From assembly GCF_004216715.1 (NCBI RefSeq), contig NZ_SGXG01000001.1, positions 4,138,501 through 4,202,500 on the forward strand: DNA of 64,000 bases, given 5' to 3'. The notes below the pieces were generated by a model. The model had not been told where the DNA came from, did not search any database, and saw only the letters and a list, made by a program, of their open reading frames with translations. Made by a program: the position numbers and the translations under genes. Shown here piece by piece: positions 15,713 through 24,952 of the stretch (position 1 is its first letter; each line of letters starts with the position of its first letter). The stretch comes from Cecembia calidifontis (GTDB taxonomy: Bacteria > Bacteroidota > Bacteroidia > Cytophagales > Cyclobacteriaceae).

Positions 15713-17176
15713 ATGGAAAATTTCATCAAGGACATAGACATCATCGCACCGGAAGAGGCACAGGCATGCGATTTCAAAACGACAGAAGAGGAGAATACTG
15801 GCAAATCCAAAAAATTATACATCGAATCCTATGGTTGCCAAATGAATTTCTCGGATTCAGAAATTGTGGCTTCTATCATGAAGGACAATGGGTTCGACAC
15901 CACTTCTGACTTTGAGCAGGCTGATGTGATCTTTCTGAATACTTGCTCTATCCGGGAAAAAGCAGAACAGACAGTCAGAAACAGGCTTAACCATTTCAAT
16001 GCTGTCAAAAAATCAAAGCCCGAACTTACAATCGGAGTCTTAGGCTGCATGGCAGAGCGTTTGAAGGATAAATTGCTTGAAGAGGAGAAAATTGTGGATA
16101 TCGTAGTAGGTCCTGATGCTTACAGGGACCTTCCCAATCTGGTATCTTCTGCAGAAGAAGGCAATAAAGGTGTGAATACATTCCTTTCAAGAGAAGAAAC
16201 TTATGCTGATATTTCCCCTGTTAGATTGAATTCCAATGGAGTGACCGCCTTTATTTCCATCATGAGAGGCTGTGACAACATGTGTTCATTCTGCGTGGTT
16301 CCTTTTACAAGAGGAAGGGAAAGAAGCCGCGATCCCTATTCCATTGTCAATGAAGCAAAGGAACTTTTCGAAAAAGGTTACCGTGAGGTAACACTTTTGG
16401 GCCAAAACGTAGATTCCTATAAGTGGTCACCAGAAGAAAACAATAAGGCAAGGTTGAACAAAAAAGAAGAAGAGGTGTCTCAGGTTGTCAATTTCGCCAA
16501 CCTACTTGAAATGGTGGCACTGGTAAATCCGAAATTGAGGGTAAGGTTTTCAACCTCGCATCCCAAGGACATCACCGATGAGGTCCTTTATACCATGAAA
16601 AAATACGACAATATCTGCAAATACATTCACCTGCCCGTTCAGAGTGGAAACTCAAGGATTTTGGAGTTGATGAACAGGACATATGATAGAGCTTGGTATC
16701 TTGACCGGGTAAGGGCCATCAGGGAGATTTTGGGAGAAGAATGTGGGATTTCTTCAGATATGATAGCCGGATTCTGCACCGAAACGGAAGAGGAGCATCA
16801 GGATACCTTGACCTTGATGGACATTGTGAAATATGATTTTTCATACATGTTCTTCTATTCTGAAAGACCGGGCACACTTGCTGCCAAAAAATATGAAGAC
16901 GATATTCCTTTGGAAGTGAAAAAGAGGAGATTGGCGGAAATCATAGAAAAGCAGACCGCACTATCCTTAGAAAGGAATAAATTAGATGTTGGCAAGGTAC
17001 AGGAAATCCTTATTGAGGGCACTTCAAAAAGATCTGATGACCAGCTAAAAGGAAGAAATTCCGCCAATAAAGTGGTGATTATTCCAAATGACGGAAGCCT
17101 AAAGAAAGGGGATTATGTCCATGTAAGGATATTGGATTGTTCTGCAGCTACGCTTTTTGGGGAGGTTGTAGCTTAA
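15713..17176 (+). CDS. miaB: tRNA-2-methylthio-N6-dimethylallyladenosine synthase
   Basis: A 487-residue radical SAM methylthiotransferase that modifies A37 of tRNAs reading U-starting codons. Three domains are visible: UPF0004 with YGCQMNFSD, NTCSIRE and LGCMAE cysteines (first cluster, residues 40-125), radical SAM with the CDNMCSFC cluster (about 187), and a C-terminal TRAM domain ending EVVA. MiaB rather than MtaB or RimO is supported by NTCSIREKAEQ and RGRERSR. It starts a run of closely spaced plus-strand genes to 20370. Confidence 0.93.
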   Translation: MENFIKDIDIIAPEEAQACDFKTTEEENTGKSKKLYIESYGCQMNFSDSEIVASIMKDNGFDTTSDFEQADVIFLNTCSIREKAEQTVRNRLNHFNAVKKSKPELTIGVLGCMAERLKDKLLEEEKIVDIVVGPDAYRDLPNLVSSAEEGNKGVNTFLSREETYADISPVRLNSNGVTAFISIMRGCDNMCSFCVVPFTRGRERSRDPYSIVNEAKELFEKGYREVTLLGQNVDSYKWSPEENNKARLNKKEEEVSQVVNFANLLEMVALVNPKLRVRFSTSHPKDITDEVLYTMKKYDNICKYIHLPVQSGNSRILELMNRTYDRAWYLDRVRAIREILGEECGISSDMIAGFCTETEEEHQDTLTLMDIVKYDFSYMFFYSERPGTLAAKKYEDDIPLEVKKRRLAEIIEKQTALSLERNKLDVGKVQEILIEGTSKRSDDQLKGRNSANKVVIIPNDGSLKKGDYVHVRILDCSAATLFGEVVA

Positions 17177-17191
17177 AATCATTTCCAGCCT

Positions 17192-18475
17192 ATGTATTCA
17201 GCATCAGAAATCCAAAGTGTAAAACAGCGCTTCGGCATAATCGGCAATAGCCCATTGCTCAATCATGCCATTTCAGTGGCCATGCAGGCCGCACCCACGG
17301 ACATGACCGTTCTCATAACCGGGGAAAGCGGTAGCGGGAAAGAATCTTTTTCCAAGATCATCCACGCTCTTAGCACCAGAAAGCATGGTAAATTCATCGC
17401 TATCAACTGTGGGGCTATTCCAGAGGGGACAATTGACTCGGAATTATTTGGTCATGAAAAGGGATCATTTACAGGAGCCCATGAAGCAAGAAAGGGCTAT
17501 TTTGAGGTAACCGACGGTGGATCTATATTTTTGGACGAAATTGGAGAAATGCCATTAGGAACCCAGGCAAGATTGTTGAGGGTACTGGAAAATGGGGAGT
17601 TCATTAAGGTAGGTTCTTCCAAAGTACAAAAAACCAATGTCCGGGTCATCGCTGCTACCAATGTGAACCTGATTAAGGCGGTAGAAAAAGGTAAATTCAG
17701 GGAAGATTTATATTATCGTTTAAATACTGTTCCGATTTATGTTCCTCCTTTAAGAGAGCGTGGGGAAGACGTAATTTTGCTATTTAGAAAATTCACCACT
17801 GATTTTTCTGAAAAATATAAAGTGAAACCCATCACCTTGACAGAGGATGCCAAAAAACTCCTGATGCAGTTTCCATTTCCCGGAAATATTCGCCAGCTCA
17901 AAAACATCGCAGAGCAGGTTTCGTTATTGGAACAGGAACGGGAGGTTGATGCTGCTACCCTATCTAAATACTTGCCTTCAGAACAGACAAGACTTCCGGC
18001 AATATTTGCAGGTTCAGGTGGAGGAGAGTCCACAGACTTTACAGAAAGGGAATTACTCTATAAAGTCCTTTTTGACATGAAAAAAGATATGACTGAGTTG
18101 AAAAAACTAGTTCTTGAAACCTATCAGTCAGGCGGTCTGAATGCCAGTATCATCAACAAGCACCAAACGCTTTTTGAAGATCTTGAAACACCTATTCCCT
18201 TTGAACAGCATACCGCTCCGGTACAGACTTCCAATGTGCCAATCGTATTAGATGCACAAAAAACACAGGACAAGGATGATGTGTATGAGGATGAAGCCAT
18301 TGAGGATATCATCCATGAGGAAGATGACAATTCGCTTTCTCTGGAGAAAAAGGAAAAAGAAATGATCCTAAAGGCACTTAGGAAGCATAATAACAAAAGA
18401 AAATATGCGGCAAGTGACCTGGGCATATCAGAAAGGACGCTTTACAGAAAAATCAAGCAGTATGGCATCGATTAA
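17192..18475 (+). CDS. Sigma-54-dependent transcriptional activator
   Basis: A 427-residue AAA+ activator without an N-terminal sensor or receiver domain. Walker A is GESGSGKE (44-51), the sigma-54-contacting loop is GSFTGA (91-96, GAFTGA with A to S) and Walker B is GGSIFLDEIGE. A variable linker (about 270-390) rich in acid residues leads to a Fis-type HTH at the end (KYAASDLGISERTLYRKIKQ). It activates RpoN promoters by ATP hydrolysis. It is conserved between miaB and lptE in related genomes, and its targets are unknown. A possible sigma-54 site lies before groES at 21298. Confidence 0.9.
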   Translation: MYSASEIQSVKQRFGIIGNSPLLNHAISVAMQAAPTDMTVLITGESGSGKESFSKIIHALSTRKHGKFIAINCGAIPEGTIDSELFGHEKGSFTGAHEARKGYFEVTDGGSIFLDEIGEMPLGTQARLLRVLENGEFIKVGSSKVQKTNVRVIAATNVNLIKAVEKGKFREDLYYRLNTVPIYVPPLRERGEDVILLFRKFTTDFSEKYKVKPITLTEDAKKLLMQFPFPGNIRQLKNIAEQVSLLEQEREVDAATLSKYLPSEQTRLPAIFAGSGGGESTDFTERELLYKVLFDMKKDMTELKKLVLETYQSGGLNASIINKHQTLFEDLETPIPFEQHTAPVQTSNVPIVLDAQKTQDKDDVYEDEAIEDIIHEEDDNSLSLEKKEKEMILKALRKHNNKRKYAASDLGISERTLYRKIKQYGID

Positions 18476-19004
18476 AAATATACTGACAGGCATTTTGCTG
18501 ATCTTCACTTTGTGGACTTTGCAGGCATGTTCGGTAAGTTACAGTTTCACCGGTACCAATATTGATTATAATGTTATCAAGACTTTTTCTGTAGAGAATT
18601 TCTTCAATGATTCCGGAGGAGGACCAGCTAATATGGAGCAAACCTTCACTGAATCTTTGAAGGATTTTTACCAAAGAAATACCCAATTGGAATTGGTAAG
18701 GAATAACGGGGATCTTCAATTTGCCGGTTCGATCACCCGATATACCATTACTCCGCAAGCCACCGTAAGTACAAGAGACCCCAACCTTCCCGACAGAGCG
18801 GGACAAATGAGGTTAAGCATTACTGTGGAAGTAGAATATACCAATACGGTAAAAGAAGAGGAAAGCCTGAAAAGGAGCTTTTCTTTCTTCGAAGATTATG
18901 ACCCAAGGACCACTTCTATTTTGCAGGTGGAAAGTGTTTTGATTGAGCGGATTTTCGATAGTATCATCCAGGATATTTTCACCGCCACAGTGGCCAATTG
19001 GTAA
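18462..19004 (+). CDS. lptE: LPS-assembly lipoprotein LptE
   Basis: 180 residues from ATG 18462, overlapping the activator gene by 14 nt. The signal peptide ends LWTLQAC (lipobox Cys). The mature part matches LptE of Bacteroidetes: YSFTGTNI early, an MEQTFTESLKDFYQRNTQ helix and GSITRYTITPQA. LptE plugs the LptD barrel in the outer membrane for LPS export. Translation is probably coupled to the upstream gene. Confidence 0.85.
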   Translation: MASIKNILTGILLIFTLWTLQACSVSYSFTGTNIDYNVIKTFSVENFFNDSGGGPANMEQTFTESLKDFYQRNTQLELVRNNGDLQFAGSITRYTITPQATVSTRDPNLPDRAGQMRLSITVEVEYTNTVKEEESLKRSFSFFEDYDPRTTSILQVESVLIERIFDSIIQDIFTATVANW

Positions 19005-19041
19005 AAATTAGTAAATTGAGCAAAAAACAAAATCTAAAACA

Positions 19042-19995
19042 GTGAATCCGATACAGCTTCTTGGAATCATTCAACGTGCACATCATTTGGACAAAGATGA
19101 TGTAACGGAACTGCTCAAGCTGCATGAGACCTTCCCCTATTTCCAGATTCCAAAAGTTTTATTGGCAAAATTTGAGTACAAGAAGGCAGGAAGAAGTGAA
19201 AATGAAATCCTTCCGTGGGCTGCCATCACCTCCCCTGATAGGGCTTGGCTAAAAAAACTTATTGAAACAGATCAGCTTTTTGAAGAACAAAGCCCAGCCC
19301 TTTCCAAACGACTACAGGAACTGGAGGAAAAGAAAAAAATTGAAGAAGGCAAAAATTTTATAGATGACTTAGAAGGTCACCTGATTCCGGAAACAAAAAA
19401 AAGTACAACTACCAAAGATCTTACCGCTACCCTAAAAAAACTAGGGGAAGACCTTGCCCAAAGTAAATTGAAGGCGCTGGAAAAGCTTGACGGACTGAGT
19501 AAAAAAACCGAATCCAAAGTTGAACCTACTGAAAGCCCTTCACCAGTCCCGCAGGTAGAAAGTGTAAAAGAAGTTTCAGAGGAATTAAAAGTGGAGGCCA
19601 AAACCGGCGAAACCAACAATGAGGTTACCACAAAACCAAAAAGAAGAAACCATCACAAAGATGAACTGATCGAATCGATCAGGAAAAAAGAGAAAAAAGA
19701 AATACTTGATAAAAAGAAGCTGGAGCAAATTGATATCATCAAAGCATTCAGCAAAAAAGAAATTAAACTGGCCACCCTCAAAGAAATTGAGGATATTCAG
19801 AAGCAAGACGACCTTTCTGAAAAGAGCACCAAGCTCAATCCATCTCTAATCACAGAATCCTATGCACGGATTTTGACTAAGCAGGGAAAAAAAGAAAGGG
19901 CAAAAGAAATTTATAAGAAATTAATGGTGAAGTTTCCGGATAAAAACACTTATTTTGCGGACCTGATCAAAGAATTGGAAGAAATTAAAGATTAA
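19042..19995 (+). CDS. Conserved coiled-coil/TPR-like protein
   Basis: A 317-residue protein starting at GTG 19042. It has a helical N-terminal domain (1-100), a long charged, Lys/Glu-rich low-complexity middle (100-230) and a C-terminal TPR-like pair of helices (ESYARILTKQGKKERAKEIY). No signal peptide. It ends 3 nt before secG and keeps that position in related bacteria, so it may be a cytosolic companion, but the function is unknown. The lysine richness resembles disordered cytoplasmic linkers. Confidence 0.75.
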   Translation: MNPIQLLGIIQRAHHLDKDDVTELLKLHETFPYFQIPKVLLAKFEYKKAGRSENEILPWAAITSPDRAWLKKLIETDQLFEEQSPALSKRLQELEEKKKIEEGKNFIDDLEGHLIPETKKSTTTKDLTATLKKLGEDLAQSKLKALEKLDGLSKKTESKVEPTESPSPVPQVESVKEVSEELKVEAKTGETNNEVTTKPKRRNHHKDELIESIRKKEKKEILDKKKLEQIDIIKAFSKKEIKLATLKEIEDIQKQDDLSEKSTKLNPSLITESYARILTKQGKKERAKEIYKKLMVKFPDKNTYFADLIKELEEIKD

Positions 19996-19998
19996 AAT

Positions 19999-20370
19999 AT
20001 GTTTACCTTACTCATCAGTATCATTATCGTATTGGCTGTTCTGTTGGTCTTGGTTATCCTGGCTCAGGATTCCAAAGGAGGCGTTGGTGCAGCATTTGGG
20101 GGCAGTGCGTCCCAAATAATGGGTGTTACCAAAACAGGAAATATCCTTGAAAAATCTACTTGGATTCTATCCATCGCTATTTTGGTTTTGTCCCTGACTT
20201 CCGCTGCATTCTACAGCAAAGATAACAGCGGTGATTTCACTTCCCCAAACATTGAAAATGCCAAAAAGCAGATTATCAATCCTACATTTGGAGACGTTGA
20301 AAGCCTCCTTCCTTCCAGCAGTGAGGATACCGCTCAGGAAGAGGGAGAAAACAATCCTGAAAACGAATAA
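19999..20370 (+). CDS. secG: Protein-export membrane protein SecG
   Basis: A 123-residue accessory subunit of the SecYEG translocon. Two membrane helices (about 3-20 and 52-70) flank the conserved DSKGGVGAAFGGSASQIMGV segment. A Cytophagia-type acidic C-terminal tail (SSSEDTAQEEGENNPENE) follows. It is the last gene of the miaB-to-secG run and has a strong terminator. Confidence 0.92.
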   Translation: MFTLLISIIIVLAVLLVLVILAQDSKGGVGAAFGGSASQIMGVTKTGNILEKSTWILSIAILVLSLTSAAFYSKDNSGDFTSPNIENAKKQIINPTFGDVESLLPSSSEDTAQEEGENNPENE

Positions 20371-20390
20371 AAACTATTCTTCTCCCAAAA

Positions 20391-20430
20391 AAGAGGCTGT
20401 CCCTAATTTTTGGACAGCCTCTTTTTTTTC
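20391..20430 (+). terminator. Terminator after secG
   Basis: A 12-bp stem AAGAGGCTGTCC/GGACAGCCTCTT followed by a T run. It may also serve the convergent gene at 20438. Confidence 0.85.
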
Positions 20431-20437
20431 TCAATTA

Positions 20438-21145
20438 CTAATCCACCGTTTTCAACAATAACCTTTTGCTGATAGGCAAAAAGCTCTCATGCAAAGGAAT
20501 AACATGCGGACTGTTGATCCTATAGGTCGCGGGATTAGGAAGCTCTTTATAGGTTTTAATAAGGTCAAGTTTTATCTGTTCAAAGGTCTGAGTGATACTT
20601 TTTCTTACCTTATGGACAAGCTGCATCATGATACCCTTGAAAGAGTCCAGGCTTGTTTGAAAAAGGTTCACTTTGTACCTGTAAACATAGATATCTTTGC
20701 TTTTTTCAAATGAAAGAAGCGCATAACCTTCCTTCTGATAGATGGGGGAAAGCCCAACAGGTTCTATGGACATTTCCTGTTCAAGAAAATCATAAATACC
20801 TCTCCCTTCTTCAATAGCCTTTTTGATCTGAGGAAGGGAATAGTTTACAATTTCCTCCAATTGTTGCATGAGATCGTCATCAAAAACCAAAGGCTTATAC
20901 TTTAATTTCATTTCCTGAAAATCCGGCCCTTGAAGCATTTTTGGAAAGGAAGACTTGAGTTGTTCCCTATTTTCGGAAAAGGTTTTTAGCTTGGAATAAT
21001 GTTGGATCAATTCCGCCAAAGGGGGATAGAGTTTAACTTCCTTGAATTGTGACTCCACATGCTGGAGATAGGCCAAAAGGACGTATTTCTTATATTCAAA
21101 ATCAATCCATCCTTCAGTAATCCAATTTTCTGACAAGGTTTTCAT
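20438..21145 (-). CDS. Conserved hypothetical protein
   Basis: 235 residues from ATG 21145 (MKTLSENWITEGWIDFEYKK). The longer frame up to 21256 adds a non-conserved hydrophobic stretch that lies over the groES upstream region. It is a mostly helical soluble protein without signal or motifs I know. It is convergent with secG and divergent from groES. Its family appears to be restricted to Cytophagia-like bacteria, as far as I recall. Confidence 0.7.
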   Translation of the reverse strand: MKTLSENWITEGWIDFEYKKYVLLAYLQHVESQFKEVKLYPPLAELIQHYSKLKTFSENREQLKSSFPKMLQGPDFQEMKLKYKPLVFDDDLMQQLEEIVNYSLPQIKKAIEEGRGIYDFLEQEMSIEPVGLSPIYQKEGYALLSFEKSKDIYVYRYKVNLFQTSLDSFKGIMMQLVHKVRKSITQTFEQIKLDLIKTYKELPNPATYRINSPHVIPLHESFLPISKRLLLKTVD

Positions 21146-21178
21146 AGGTACATACTTTGGCAAAAATTTAACAAAAAC

Positions 21179-21255
21179 TGACAAAAGAAAAAAGGAGTGG
21201 GGAAAAATTGACAGTAGGACAATTTTGAAAAGCAAAGACTGACACAAAACTGACA
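21179..21255 (+). promoter_or_regulatory. Four direct TGACA repeats upstream of groES
   Basis: TGACA begins at 21179, 21209, 21240 and 21251, spaced 30, 31 and 11 nt, so all fall on about the same face of the helix. They lie 43-119 nt upstream of a sigma-54-like element. They may be activator-binding sites. Inference. Confidence 0.35.
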
Positions 21256-21297
21256 ATTTTTTACGCCTTTATGTCATGTTTAAATCTGCCATCAAAT

Positions 21298-21314
21298 TTG
21301 GCACAGGAAATGAT
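21298..21314 (+). promoter_or_regulatory. Possible sigma-54 promoter of groESL
   Basis: TTGGCAC (-24, 21298-21304), 5 nt, then ATGAT (-12, expected TTGCW). The -24 half is ideal and the -12 half is degraded. Confidence 0.3.
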
Positions 21315-21363
21315 TATTAGGGAGTGTAACATTTTAGAACTAACCTTTAAAAGTTTAATAATT

Positions 21364-21642
21364 ATGTCAAAAGTTAACATCCAACCTCTTGCGGACAGAG
21401 TTCTGGTAGAACCTGCTGCAGCTGAAGAGAAAACTGCCTCCGGACTTTACATCCCGGATACTGCAAAAGAAAAGCCTCAAAGAGGAACTGTAGTAGCAGT
21501 AGGAACTGGCAAAAAAGATGAACCATTGACTGTAAAAGTAGGTGACACTGTACTTTATGGCAAATATGCCGGTACAGAACTTTCTGTAGATGGTCATGAC
21601 TACTTGATCATGAGAGAGTCTGACATCTTCGCAATTCTCTAA
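21364..21642 (+). CDS. groES: Co-chaperonin GroES
   Basis: 92 residues from ATG 21364. It forms the heptameric lid of the GroEL chamber. Family blocks are visible: NIQPLADRVLVEPAAAEEKT at the start, SGLYIPDTAKEKPQRGTVVA in the middle (mobile loop) and GTELSVDGHDYLIMRESDI at the end. An upstream frame from 21271 is not used. It is followed after 42 nt by groEL, in the usual bicistronic operon. No CIRCE element was found. Confidence 0.96.
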   Translation: MSKVNIQPLADRVLVEPAAAEEKTASGLYIPDTAKEKPQRGTVVAVGTGKKDEPLTVKVGDTVLYGKYAGTELSVDGHDYLIMRESDIFAIL

Positions 21643-21684
21643 TCATCTATCAAAAACAATCAAAAACTTAAAAGAACAAAAAAA

Positions 21685-23313
21685 ATGGCTAAAGAATTAT
21701 TTTTCGATACCAACGCAAGAGACAGATTGAAAAAAGGTGTGGATGCTCTTGCTGACGCAGTTAAAGTTACCTTGGGTCCAAAAGGTAGAAACGTAATCAT
21801 TGACAAAAAATTTGGTGCTCCTACCATTACCAAAGATGGTGTTTCCGTAGCAAAAGAAATCGAATTGGCTGAGCCAATTGAAAATATGGGCGCCCAGTTG
21901 GTAAAAGAAGTAGCTTCCAAAACAGCTGACAATGCAGGTGACGGTACTACCACTGCTACTGTTTTGACTCAGGCCATCTTCAATGCAGGCATCAAAAACG
22001 TAGCTGCTGGTGCAAACCCAATGGATCTAAAGAGAGGTATTGACAAGGCGGTTGCGGCAGTGGTAGCCCAGTTGAAAGCCAATTCCAAAGCCATCTCGAC
22101 CTCCAAAGAAATCCAGCAAGTGGCTACTGTTTCTGCCAACAACGACGAAGAGATCGGTAAGATGATTGCTGATGCCATGGACAAAGTGGGCAAAGACGGT
22201 GTAATCACAGTGGAAGAAGCAAAAGGTACCGAAACCGAAGTGAGAACTGTAGAAGGTATGCAGTTTGACAGAGGTTACCTTTCTCCATACTTTGTGACCA
22301 ACACAGAGAAAATGGAAGCTGAATTGGATAGACCTTATATCCTGATCTACGACAAGAAGATTTCTTCAATGAAGGAACTGCTTCCTATCCTTGAGCCAGT
22401 AGCTCAGTCCGGCAAACCATTACTGATCATCGCTGAAGATGTGGATGGTGAGGCGTTGGCTACCTTGGTAGTAAACAAAATCAGAGGTGCCTTGAAAGTA
22501 GCTGCTGTTAAAGCTCCTGGCTTCGGTGACAGAAGAAAAGCAATGTTGGAAGATATTGCCATTCTTACCGGTGGTACAGTAATCTCTGAAGAAAGAGGTT
22601 ATAAATTGGAGAATGCTACTGTAGATTACTTAGGTACTGCAGAAAAAGTTAACATCGACAAAGACAATACCACCATTGTCAATGGTGCGGGTGAGTCCAG
22701 TCATATTCAGGCAAGAATTGCTGAAATCAAATCTCAAATTGAAAAAACAACCTCTGACTATGACAGAGAAAAGCTTCAGGAAAGATTGGCCAAATTGTCA
22801 GGCGGGGTAGCCATCCTGTACATAGGCGCAGCTACTGAAGTAGAAATGAAAGAGAAAAAAGATAGAGTAGATGATGCCCTACATGCTACCAGAGCTGCTG
22901 TACAAGAAGGTGTAGTAGTAGGTGGTGGTGTTGCTTTGGTAAGAGCATCTTCTGCCTTGGATAATCTCAAAGGTGACAACGATGACCAAGATACAGGTAT
23001 CAATATCGTAAGACAGGCTATCGAGGCACCATTGAGAACTATTGTTGAAAACGCCGGAGGTGAAGGTTCTGTAGTGGTTAACAAAATCAAAGAAAACAAA
23101 GGGAACTTTGGTTACAATGCCCGTACAGACGTATACGAAGACTTATTTGAGGCCGGTGTAATCGACCCAACTAAAGTGACAAGATTGGCCTTGGAAAACG
23201 CAGCATCCATTGCAGCCCTTCTGTTGACTACCGAATGTGTGGTAGCTGACGTGAAAGAAGATACTCCAGCTATGCCACCTATGGGCGGCGGAGGAATGGG
23301 CGGAATGATGTAA
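21685..23313 (+). CDS. groEL: Chaperonin GroEL
   Basis: A 542-residue tetradecameric chaperonin, full length. N-terminal KVTLGPKGRNVIIDKKFGAP and DGTTTATVL carry nucleotide-binding residues. The apical domain lies in the middle (about 190-375), and the C-terminus is the Gly/Met tail PPMGGGGMGGMM. Codon use is highly biased, as expected for an abundant protein. A terminator follows. Confidence 0.97.
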   Translation: MAKELFFDTNARDRLKKGVDALADAVKVTLGPKGRNVIIDKKFGAPTITKDGVSVAKEIELAEPIENMGAQLVKEVASKTADNAGDGTTTATVLTQAIFNAGIKNVAAGANPMDLKRGIDKAVAAVVAQLKANSKAISTSKEIQQVATVSANNDEEIGKMIADAMDKVGKDGVITVEEAKGTETEVRTVEGMQFDRGYLSPYFVTNTEKMEAELDRPYILIYDKKISSMKELLPILEPVAQSGKPLLIIAEDVDGEALATLVVNKIRGALKVAAVKAPGFGDRRKAMLEDIAILTGGTVISEERGYKLENATVDYLGTAEKVNIDKDNTTIVNGAGESSHIQARIAEIKSQIEKTTSDYDREKLQERLAKLSGGVAILYIGAATEVEMKEKKDRVDDALHATRAAVQEGVVVGGGVALVRASSALDNLKGDNDDQDTGINIVRQAIEAPLRTIVENAGGEGSVVVNKIKENKGNFGYNARTDVYEDLFEAGVIDPTKVTRLALENAASIAALLLTTECVVADVKEDTPAMPPMGGGGMGGMM

Positions 23314-23335
23314 TCTCAAGACCATCCAGATAAAT

Positions 23336-23362
23336 AAAGGGAGCGATTTGCTCCCTTTTTAA
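23336..23362 (+). terminator. Terminator after groEL
   Basis: Stem AAAGGGAGC/GCTCCCTTT with a 5-nt loop and T-rich tail. Confidence 0.8.
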
Positions 23363-23503
23363 TTTTAAAAGATGACAAACCTACTAATTCAGTAGATTTT
23401 TTGAAGAAATCAATATCATATGGATACCATCCTGACGTTAATTCCATATATTTGATATTGGATTCAAAAAAATTTCGCTTTTCTTTTTGTGAAACCATTG
23501 CCC

Positions 23504-23878
23504 ATGGCTATTTATCAGTCCATTATTCTTGTAGATGATGACCCTGTCAATAACTTAATCAACAAGAGGTTGATAAGCAAATTGCATATAGCCGATCAAG
23601 TAGAAGAATTTTTGGAAGCAGAGAATGCCTTGGACCGCATCAAAGATTTCAGCAAAGACAGCAAAATATTAATCTTATTGGATATCAATATGCCTGTAAT
23701 GAACGGTTGGGATTTTTTGAATTTTTATATGGAAAAATTTCAGGATCGTAATGATAAGATTGTAGTACTCTCAAGCTCAATCGATTTTCAGGACAGACAA
23801 AAGGCGCTCTCATACAATATCGTGGAAGCATTTTTGGAAAAACCCCTCACCATTGAGAAAATGAAAAGCATTCTATGA
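23504..23878 (+). CDS. Stand-alone response-regulator receiver
   Basis: A CheY-like receiver of 124 residues with no output domain. ATG 23504 (MAIYQSIILVDDDPVNN) is preferred over GTG 23489. The acidic pair sits in VDDDP, the phospho-acceptor Asp in LLDINMPVMNGW, a Ser/Thr in VLSSS and Lys in EKPL. The subtype with long spacers resembles Bacteroidetes receivers that act by protein contact. Its stop overlaps the corA start by 4 bp. No histidine kinase is nearby. Confidence 0.88.
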   Translation: MAIYQSIILVDDDPVNNLINKRLISKLHIADQVEEFLEAENALDRIKDFSKDSKILILLDINMPVMNGWDFLNFYMEKFQDRNDKIVVLSSSIDFQDRQKALSYNIVEAFLEKPLTIEKMKSIL

Positions 23879-24885
23879 CGGATTTATCTCCAATAAATGA
23901 TAACCCTATTAGTTTAGAATTGATCTGCTTCGGCGAGGGTCATTTTGAAAAACACCACATTACCGATTTAAGCCAAATCCCCCCATTTTTGGAACAGGAA
24001 CATAAGTTTTGGCTCAACGTCACCTCTCTGAACAACTTAGATCTTCTGAATGAGATCAAAGTTATTTTTGATATTCACAGCATGGCATTGGAAGATATCC
24101 TCAACACCCAAGAAAGGCCAAAAGTGGAGGTTTTCGATCATTTTATACTTATTGTGGTCAAAATGCTATACACCAGAACAGAAATTGTTGATCTGGAGAC
24201 TGAACAAATCAGTATAGTTATTGGAAAAAACTATGTGATCTCCTTTCAGGAAAACAAGTATGATGTTTTTGACGGCATTAGATCCAGACTGGAGAATCCA
24301 TCCGGAAAAATCCGAAAGCATGGAACAGATTACTTTGCCTATACGCTTCTGGATGCAATTGTAGATGAATACTACGCCATTTTGGAGAAAATTACCGATC
24401 AAATTGAGGTCCTTGAAGAAAAAATCATCAATGAAGACAAAAAAATAAGACTTGGGGAAATTTACACCCAAAGGAAATCCATCCAGCTTCTCAAAAAAGT
24501 AATTTGGCCCACAAGAGAATTGCTTTCTACCCTCAAAAAGACTGAATCCTTTCTTATCAAAAGGAGAACCCTGCCTTTCATCAATGACATATATGAGCAA
24601 TCTGTTCAAATCATGGATAACCTGGAGATGCAAAGAGAGTCTATCACTACACTTGTCGAAATCTTCATGACTAACATATCCCTGAGACAAAATGATGTGA
24701 TGAAGACACTAACCATTATTGCTACGATTTTTATACCCTTAACTTTTTTGGCGGGGGTCTATGGGATGAATTTTGAATACATGCCGGAATTGAAATGGAA
24801 ATATGGCTATTGGTTTACTTGGATCATATTTCTTGGTATTTCGATCATAATGGTCTTTTACTTTAAGAGGAAAAGGTGGTTCTAA
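23875..24885 (+). CDS. corA: Magnesium/cobalt transporter CorA
   Basis: A 336-residue pentameric divalent cation channel. A large cytoplasmic N-terminal domain (1-270, helical from about 150) is followed by two membrane helices, with the diagnostic GMN motif after the first (GVYGMNFEYMPELKWKYGYW). The C-terminus FKRKRWF is the usual basic tail. It overlaps the upstream receiver gene by 4 bp, an unusual pairing that suggests joint expression. Confidence 0.93.
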   Translation: MTDLSPINDNPISLELICFGEGHFEKHHITDLSQIPPFLEQEHKFWLNVTSLNNLDLLNEIKVIFDIHSMALEDILNTQERPKVEVFDHFILIVVKMLYTRTEIVDLETEQISIVIGKNYVISFQENKYDVFDGIRSRLENPSGKIRKHGTDYFAYTLLDAIVDEYYAILEKITDQIEVLEEKIINEDKKIRLGEIYTQRKSIQLLKKVIWPTRELLSTLKKTESFLIKRRTLPFINDIYEQSVQIMDNLEMQRESITTLVEIFMTNISLRQNDVMKTLTIIATIFIPLTFLAGVYGMNFEYMPELKWKYGYWFTWIIFLGISIIMVFYFKRKRWF

Positions 24886-24952
24886 ACACCACATTTTTTT
24901 GAACCCATTAAATACAGGTAATTTTAGCGTTTTTTCAACAGAAAGGTTAATT

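Noticed and set aside
21256..21363. CIRCE element search before groES
   Set aside because: No TTAGCACTC-N9-GAGTGCTAA repeat is present; repeats found there are TGACA direct repeats.
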